Origin: a virus
Direction: 5' to 3' (one strand)
Length of the DNA stretch: 24,275 bases
IMG/VR virus record: IMGVR_UViG_3300031368_000013
Span: 1 to 24,275 of that record
The notes beneath the pieces are model-generated. The model had not been told where the DNA came from. It saw only the letters and a program-made list of their open reading frames with translations, and ran no database searches. A program made the translations under genes and the position numbers. Every line of letters begins with the position of its first letter. The stretch's first letter is position 1. Shown one piece after another: positions 20,120 to 24,275 of the stretch.

Positions 20120-20413
20120 CTACTCAGCCATTTCCAATTGATGTCGCCTTAAGGCGTTTTCAATCTTGGCGTTTATTTCTTCCTTCGTGTACTTTTCCAA
20201 TGACCTTACAGCATTGGCAATTGCTCGTTTAGCACTTGTCCCACCTACGCCGACTGCCTCACCCGTTCTAGCCTCTGTTATGCAGACCTTGCTCTTGAAT
20301 GTAATGTCATGTATGGCATAGAACTCATATTCCTCATAGCCTGGAATCACCACCTTCCGTATAGGCTTCACTTCGCGATACCAAGGCTTCTCAGTCATCC
20401 AAATCTTTATCAT
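20120..20413 (-). CDS. 97-aa unknown protein, double-stranded-RNA-binding-like in outline
   Basis: ATG at 20413 after GAGGAG. The N-terminal half is a strand-rich module (begins MIKIWMTEKPWYREVKPIRK; contains YEEYEFYAIHDITFKSKVCI). The second half is helical, with GVGGTSAKRAIANAVRSLEK, and ends HQLEMAE followed by two TAG stops in a row. The beta-sheet followed by a Gly-Thr-Ser-Ala-Lys-x-Ala helix resembles a double-stranded-RNA-binding fold in outline, but this is only a pattern impression. Its neighbours are the DUF5131 protein and the methyltransferase. No family assigned. Confidence 0.6.
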   Translation of the reverse strand: MIKIWMTEKPWYREVKPIRKVVIPGYEEYEFYAIHDITFKSKVCITEARTGEAVGVGGTSAKRAIANAVRSLEKYTKEEINAKIENALRRHQLEMAE

Positions 20414-20446
20414 CTGTCATCTCCTCTCTTTCAGTAATAGCTGTCT

Positions 20447-21448
20447 TCATTTTATCTCTGGTAGCTCCTGCCTTAGTTTCCATCCTCTTTGTTCTTGTCT
20501 CCAAAATCCCTGCCATCTGCCGTCACTTGTAGCCGTAATCCTCAAGTTATCCTTCAAGAAGACCTTCACGCCCGCCTTATCCGCAGCCTCAACTATCTCA
20601 CGAACCCACTCGATTTTAGGCAAGGCTACATATTTGGTAGAGTTGAGTCTATGCCAGCCAAGCCCAGGGTATTTACTACAAAGCTGTGCCACATCATCAG
20701 CCGTGCCGGTGCAGGCACCGATAATGAGCCAGTTAATTATGTGCTTTTCTAAGAGGCTGTAAAGCGTAGCAGTTGGCGGTTCCTCCAGTAGAGGTTCTAG
20801 GGATAAATACTTAATCTGCGCCTCTATGTTTTTCAAATGGTATGACGCAGCTTTCAAATCTGAACGCCTCGTAGCCGTCACACCCACCCAGCAGTTATCG
20901 GGGAAGGGTGAGAATTTGATTAGGTTCTGAGGCTGCTTCGTGAGAAGGTAAAAGCGATAATCAGGATTGGCTTTAATGGCATTGAATACTTGCTCCTGCC
21001 AACTTTTGGGTATCCAGTTGCCAAAGAGTTCCCCCATATCGCAAACAAAAATACCCTTCTTCGGCGAGTCAGCTTTTCTTGGAATATGCAGAGGTACTAC
21101 CCTCTCTTCCCAAAAGCGGGGATAGAAGGGGTCTATGGGAGCATCTATTTCTGCTTTGTAGAACTGTCCACCTTTGTCTTTGTCGTCATAGAAATCTATT
21201 GACGTATTTCGCCAAGTAATATAATTCTTGTTCGCCAAATACCTCTGCTTCAATCTCGTATGCGCTAGTTTATAGGCATAGCAGGGAAAGCCCCCGCCTT
21301 TGCATAAGCCGTTGTCATTATTTAGACAGCCGGTGATAGGATTAAGTGTCCAACCTAGCTCATAATTGCTTGCCTGTGTGGGGTCTAAATTTGGCGATTT
21401 CATAATGGGATTTCTCACCCATCCAGTTGCCGAACTTGCTCTATTCAT
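20447..21448 (-). CDS. DUF5131 / phage Gp37-Gp68 family protein
   Basis: 333 aa. Family features in order: WTLNPITGCLNN with Cys41, Cys49 and Cys56 (a Cys cluster ending PCYA, of the kind that could ligate an Fe-S cluster); VCDMGELFGNWIPKSW; RFYLLTKQPQNL; NCWVGVTATRR; LSLEPLLEE; NWLIIGACTG; and VKVFLKDNL. These identify the Gp37/Gp68 family, a TIM-barrel-like, probably radical-SAM-related group frequent in phages. The reaction is not established. The first Cys spacing (C-x7-C-x6-C) differs from the classical CxxxCxxC, so a standard radical-SAM mechanism should not be assumed. The ATG follows AGGAGGGAG. It lies two genes from the ASCH protein and beside a methyltransferase. Confidence 0.88.
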   Translation of the reverse strand: MNRASSATGWVRNPIMKSPNLDPTQASNYELGWTLNPITGCLNNDNGLCKGGGFPCYAYKLAHTRLKQRYLANKNYITWRNTSIDFYDDKDKGGQFYKAEIDAPIDPFYPRFWEERVVPLHIPRKADSPKKGIFVCDMGELFGNWIPKSWQEQVFNAIKANPDYRFYLLTKQPQNLIKFSPFPDNCWVGVTATRRSDLKAASYHLKNIEAQIKYLSLEPLLEEPPTATLYSLLEKHIINWLIIGACTGTADDVAQLCSKYPGLGWHRLNSTKYVALPKIEWVREIVEAADKAGVKVFLKDNLRITATSDGRWQGFWRQEQRGWKLRQELPEIK

Positions 21449-21495
21449 TCTCCCTCCTGGTAATCATCTTCACTCTGGCTCTTATGGGTTACCTT

Positions 21496-21678
21496 CTATT
21501 CCTTGGTCTCGCCTGGTAGTAGCTGAATGGGGTCATTTGCGTATCTTGCCCTTCGCCATTGCTCTCGCTTCAGAGCTTCGATGCCAAGCTTGATGGCTTT
21601 TGTGAATTTCGGGTCAACATCGTAGTTACCTGTTTTGACCAACTCACGATTTATCTTGATGGCTTTTTCTACTGTCAT
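21496..21678 (-). CDS. 60-aa small helical phage protein
   Basis: Strong AAGGAGGAG site before the ATG at 21678. Product begins MTVEKAIKINRELVKTGNYD, followed by TKAIKLGIEALKREQWRRAR. This two-helix outline (TVEKAI... then KLGIEALKR) is a common small phage protein of unknown function, placed among early genes. The stop is TAG. It starts 14 nt after the ASCH gene stop. Confidence 0.65.
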   Translation of the reverse strand: MTVEKAIKINRELVKTGNYDVDPKFTKAIKLGIEALKREQWRRARYANDPIQLLPGETKE

Positions 21679-21692
21679 ATCTCCTCCTTATC

Positions 21693-22148
21693 TCATTTCC
21701 TGCTGAAAATAATATCTGGCTCAAAGAAACCGAGCTTCCCTTTGCATGGTATCGGCTTGTCATAAAGCACAGGGTTAGCCAGTAGCAAGCCATACATACC
21801 AATTTCATGCCAGACTGAGTAAAGATTATCGTTTTCTTCGCCATAGTGATATTTGCAGCCGACAATATCAACTTCGCCGATAATGGTACCAAGTTTGAAG
21901 ATTGAAAAGCCGGTAGTAAAGTTCGCACTCTTCCATATCTCTCTCCAAATTTCATCTGATACTCTCGCATGGATGGAATCCCAGCCTGTATCATCGAATG
22001 TTTTACCTGCGTGAACATAAATTCGCTTTGGGGTGGCGGGATAATTCAAAAGCGGTGGCATGTGAATATGCCAGGTGCGATTCTCTACATCTTTAATTCC
22101 CTTGCAGATTAGCCATGCCCAGGGTTGCCTAATACTTAATGCTTTCAT
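21693..22148 (-). CDS. ASCH-domain protein
   Basis: 151 aa. N-terminal KALSIRQPWAWLICKGIKDV followed by ENRTWHI, then KRIYVHAGKTFDD, GTIIGEVDIVGCKYHYG and the C-terminal MYGLLLANPVLYDKPIPCKG. This is the ASCH fold (PUA-like beta barrel) with its conserved ENR and Gly-x-Val strands. ASCH proteins bind RNA, and some hydrolyse N4-acetylcytidine; which activity applies here is not visible. AAGGAG lies 7 nt before the ATG. The frame is open a further 16 codons upstream to a TAG stop, so the ATG choice rests on the SD site. Confidence 0.88.
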   Translation of the reverse strand: MKALSIRQPWAWLICKGIKDVENRTWHIHMPPLLNYPATPKRIYVHAGKTFDDTGWDSIHARVSDEIWREIWKSANFTTGFSIFKLGTIIGEVDIVGCKYHYGEENDNLYSVWHEIGMYGLLLANPVLYDKPIPCKGKLGFFEPDIIFSRK

Positions 22149-22196
22149 CTTAGACTCCTTAAATCTATCCCCCAGCCAGCAGCAGGTGACTTTCTG

Positions 22197-22289
22197 CTAC
22201 CGCCGTTGCCTGCCAACTAGCGCTTTGCTGGCTATCACGACAACTAACTGCTTGGCGCACATCCTACACTGGTAACGCCCTATCCTCAC
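22197..22289 (-). CDS. Doubtful 30-aa CxxC zinc-knuckle-like peptide between two genes
   Basis: GTG at 22287-22289 to TAG at 22197-22199, giving VRIGRYQCRMCAKQLVVVIA and a basic tail GRQRR. A YxCxxCxK opening is typical of small zinc ribbons, but the second Cys pair is missing before the stop. It has no ribosome site. It is in the same frame as the gene before it and as the ASCH gene after it. It may be a decayed zinc-ribbon gene, a translated peptide, or chance. The 165-nt gap also holds a CCCTAT/ATAGGG hairpin at about 22279-22298 overlapping the GTG. No terminator or promoter was seen in it. Confidence 0.3.
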   Translation of the reverse strand: MRIGRYQCRMCAKQLVVVIASKALVGRQRR

Positions 22290-22313
22290 GAAATAGGGTG
22301 GCTGGGAATCCTC

Positions 22314-22571
22314 TTAGCTCTCTACGGCGGCCGGCTCTTTCGTCTCTTCCAGGGGAAGTTTTTGCTGCGGGCTGCTGAAGGTCACATCAACTTCGTGGCC
22401 GGCCCGGAGTGTGTGCAGCACATCATCCATCTTGCCAGGGACGCCGACATACTCTATCGTTACCGAAGTAACGATGTCGCGGTCAATAACCTCGCCATCA
22501 GCCTTTTCCTCGACAATCTTGGTTTTTGTCTCCAGCTTGTTTGTTTTGACCTTGACCTCTACTTTTGCCAT
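22314..22571 (-). CDS. 85-aa unknown charged protein
   Basis: Strong AAGGAGGTAACC before the ATG at 22571. The N-terminal half is a run of alternating Lys/Val/Glu strands (begins MAKVEVKVKTNKLETKTKIV; ends EEKADG) and the second half is mixed (TIEYVGVPGKMDDVLHTLRA; then VDVTFSSPQQK), with an acidic tail. No enzyme motif. It lies between the RecT/MBL pair and the ASCH protein, consistent with an early accessory protein. Family not recognised. Confidence 0.65.
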   Translation of the reverse strand: MAKVEVKVKTNKLETKTKIVEEKADGEVIDRDIVTSVTIEYVGVPGKMDDVLHTLRAGHEVDVTFSSPQQKLPLEETKEPAAVES

Positions 22572-22594
22572 TGGTTACCTCCTTTTAAGATTTG

Positions 22595-23281
22595 TTATCC
22601 TACATAAACCGGTTTGCCTGTTATTTCCTGCACCTTTCGCTTGAACATATCTGCATCAGAGTTACTACCACTCAGATGGAGCAGGTGTATTTCTTCGACC
22701 TTGCTCAAATCATTTGCCCGGAGCATCTCAACCAGCGTCTCCAGGCTCATGTGATTCTGAAGAATTGACTGCCTTAGCTCTGATGAAGGGGTGTTATCCT
22801 TGAGCAGAGGCGAGCTATAATTTGCCTCAACCATAAGGTGCGTTAGCCCTTCAAATCTGTGGGGAATATAAGCCGTATCAGTAGCGAAAAGAAGCTTCTC
22901 GTGGAATTGGTTAGCCATTAGAAAACCGAGGGGCTCAGCGGCGCCGTGGTGCATCTGGAAGGGTTTTATTACCCAGGTGCCGATATGGAATTGCGTCAAT
23001 GCCTCAATGATATGTAACCTATGCCCCTGTAGTTTAAGCACTTCAGCAGTTCCGCGACTCATATAACAGTCTATGCCTGCCCTCATAACCTCATGTGCTG
23101 CCTTTGCGTGGTCCTGGTGTTCGTGCGAGATAAGGCAGCCGGCCAGCCGGGATACTTCAAAGTTTAAGCCTTGCCGAATGAGGCGAAATGAAATACCGGC
23201 TTCCAGGAGCAATGGCGTTTTGCCATCGCTCACAAAGTAAGCATTACCACTGCTCCCGGAAGCCAGCACTTTTATTTCCAT
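22595..23281 (-). CDS. MBL-fold metallo-hydrolase paired with RecT
   Basis: 228 aa. HxHxDH metal motif at residues 53-58 (ISHEHQDHAK), further ligands at His111/His112 (FQMHHG), Asp135 (LFATDTAY), Glu152 (VEANYS) and a final LLHLSGSNSD around 200-208. This places it among the metallo-beta-lactamase-fold phosphodiesterase/nuclease-like proteins related to YycJ. It starts 1 nt after the RecT stop. RecT-type annealases normally work with a 5'-3' exonuclease. No lambda-exonuclease or YqaJ-type gene appears in the window, so this protein may supply a nuclease role; that is inference from position. Confidence 0.88.
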   Translation of the reverse strand: MEIKVLASGSSGNAYFVSDGKTPLLLEAGISFRLIRQGLNFEVSRLAGCLISHEHQDHAKAAHEVMRAGIDCYMSRGTAEVLKLQGHRLHIIEALTQFHIGTWVIKPFQMHHGAAEPLGFLMANQFHEKLLFATDTAYIPHRFEGLTHLMVEANYSSPLLKDNTPSSELRQSILQNHMSLETLVEMLRANDLSKVEEIHLLHLSGSNSDADMFKRKVQEITGKPVYVG

Positions 23282-23282
23282 C

Positions 23283-24275
23283 TTAAAACCCAGGCTCCTC
23301 CTGGGGCGCCGCAGACCCTACCCTGACTGCCGCTACCCGTGTGTAGCAATCTGCCGGACTTTCCGTTATCGCTGCCTGAGTTTCAACCCCGAGCTCAGCC
23401 AGCACTTGTTTTGGTTGCAAGCCGAAGTCGTCAAAACATGCCTTCAGCATAGCCTCTATTGTTTTAAGGCCCACGGGATTGCGGCTCGGCTTTGAGGACT
23501 TCGGGTCCCCTGTCTCTCCCGGTTGCTCCCCGACAACCTCCCCAGTCTCAGGATCCACGTCAATAACGTCCTGGTTGGCATTTTCCTCAATCTCAGCTTC
23601 GAGCTCAATAGTAGATTGCTCTTCGTCTGAGCGGTTAAAATGCTCCAGGAATAGATTGCTGTCCGAACTAGAATTGATAAGCGCCTTGCAAGCCCTGTTG
23701 GTTACGGTGCGCTTCGCCATTTCTTCGGGAAATTGAGAATGAACTGAAGTAGGCGCATCAGTGTCCGTTTTCGATTTAGCCCATGCCTTTTTTATTTGCT
23801 CAATGGTCATAATCTCAGTAAACGAAGGCTTACCATTGTTGAACTTAATCACACAATAAGCAGCTACAATGGCCGTTGGCTTGACATTCCCTATCTTCTG
23901 CGTGTGCTTGGACACATTCTTTCGATTGTGGGAGATCGTATATTCAAACTCGTCCGCTTCATAAACGACCTCAGCCCAAATATCACTTGCCCCCGCTACC
24001 CTCTCGGCTACTGCCATGGTGCCAAAGTAACTCCTCTGGCATATGAGCTTTTTCCCATATGCAATGAAGTAGCATTGATTCTTGCCAGGGTTTAACCCCT
24101 GGACAGCCATGTCGAGAAGGGCATTTGCTATGCTAGCTTGAGAACACACCTGGAGAACCGGGCGCTTATCCCTATCAACTGTCTCCTGGAGCGCCAGCCA
24201 GGCAGACTTCAAGGCGTTCTCAATGCTGTAGTTCTCGGGTAAGATAAGCTCCTTGTCGTCTGTGTAGGTCCGCAA
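23283..24275 (-). CDS. recT: RecT-family single-strand annealing protein, 5' end cut by window edge
   Basis: 330 residues are visible, and the frame runs off the window edge, so the real start is probably outside. KELILPENYSIENALKSAWL, QASIANALLDMAVQGLNPGK, QCYFIAYGKKLICQRSYFGT, EIMTIEQIKKAWAKSK and PEEMAKRTVTNRACKALINS are family features of RecT annealases of Gram-positive phages. The C-terminal part is an acidic disordered linker (rich in Glu, Asp, Gly and Pro) plus a small helical tail (GLKTIEAMLKACFDDFGLQP). The protein anneals single-stranded DNA during phage replication and recombination. It ends with TAA and is followed after 1 nt by the MBL-fold gene, its likely partner. Confidence 0.93.
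   Translation of the reverse strand: MRTYTDDKELILPENYSIENALKSAWLALQETVDRDKRPVLQVCSQASIANALLDMAVQGLNPGKNQCYFIAYGKKLICQRSYFGTMAVAERVAGASDIWAEVVYEADEFEYTISHNRKNVSKHTQKIGNVKPTAIVAAYCVIKFNNGKPSFTEIMTIEQIKKAWAKSKTDTDAPTSVHSQFPEEMAKRTVTNRACKALINSSSDSNLFLEHFNRSDEEQSTIELEAEIEENANQDVIDVDPETGEVVGEQPGETGDPKSSKPSRNPVGLKTIEAMLKACFDDFGLQPKQVLAELGVETQAAITESPADCYTRVAAVRVGSAAPQEEPGF

Noticed and set aside
20407-20457. 19-codon frame beginning at the DUF5131 stop and overlapping the 97-aa gene start
   Set aside because: Very short, no own ribosome site, and its GAGGAG is already explained as the SD of the 97-aa gene.
21644-22018. 124-aa minus-strand open frame inside the ASCH gene
   Set aside because: Shadow of the ASCH gene in another frame, with no ribosome site or recognisable domain.
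22197-22199. Reassignment of TAG as a sense codon
   Set aside because: TAG ends the scaffold, holin-like, 37-aa, methyltransferase, 97-aa and 60-aa genes at sensible places, and TAA and TGA are also used, so the standard code holds.

Overview
The window is a contiguous piece of a tailed double-stranded DNA phage or prophage (Caudoviricetes type). Every supported protein gene, and the one tRNA, lies on the minus strand, so transcription runs from high to low coordinates. Genes are packed end to end: many stop and start codons overlap by 4 nt, most starts have a purine-rich Shine-Dalgarno site, and all three stop codons are used normally. No ribosomal or host metabolic gene and no integrase is present. 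The host cannot be fixed from the sequence. The strong SD sites, a sigma-70-like promoter and a Lin1244/DnaC/RecT replication set would suit a Firmicutes- or Chloroflexota-like host, but that is inference.

Read in the direction of transcription, the early module (24275 to about 14720) opens with RecT (cut by the window edge) and an MBL-fold protein. These are followed by small unknowns, an ASCH-domain protein, a DUF5131 (Gp37/Gp68) protein and a DNA adenine- or cytosine-N4 type methyltransferase. Next come a Lin1244/DnaD-like replication initiator with internal iteron-like repeats and a DnaC-like loader ATPase. The module closes with conserved unknowns, a VRR-NUC nuclease, an HNH endonuclease and small genes next to the switch region.

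The switch region (14990 to 14512) holds the best promoter in the window: a perfect TTGACA, an 18-nt spacer and an extended -10. Downstream is a leader of about 180 nt containing a CAU-anticodon tRNA-like element. An intrinsic terminator ends the leader, and the late genes start immediately after it. The layout resembles the lambda pR'/tR' late-gene switch, with small genes occupying the place of Q.

The late module (14511 to 1) holds three tiny membrane proteins and a Cys/His-rich protein, then small and large terminase, a BhlA/UviB-like holin candidate, the portal and a 55-aa protein. After these come a giant 2473-aa polyvalent-type virion protein, a 37-aa basic Gly-rich protein, an internal terminator, the scaffold, the HK97-fold type major capsid protein, and the start of a probable head decoration protein. 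Tail, tail-fibre and endolysin genes are not in the window.

Several genes here are shorter than 60 codons or start later than the longest open frame would suggest (37, 39 and 55 aa, and trimmed starts for the HNH, DnaC-like, holin-like and 89-aa proteins). These were called from SD position and gene overlap.
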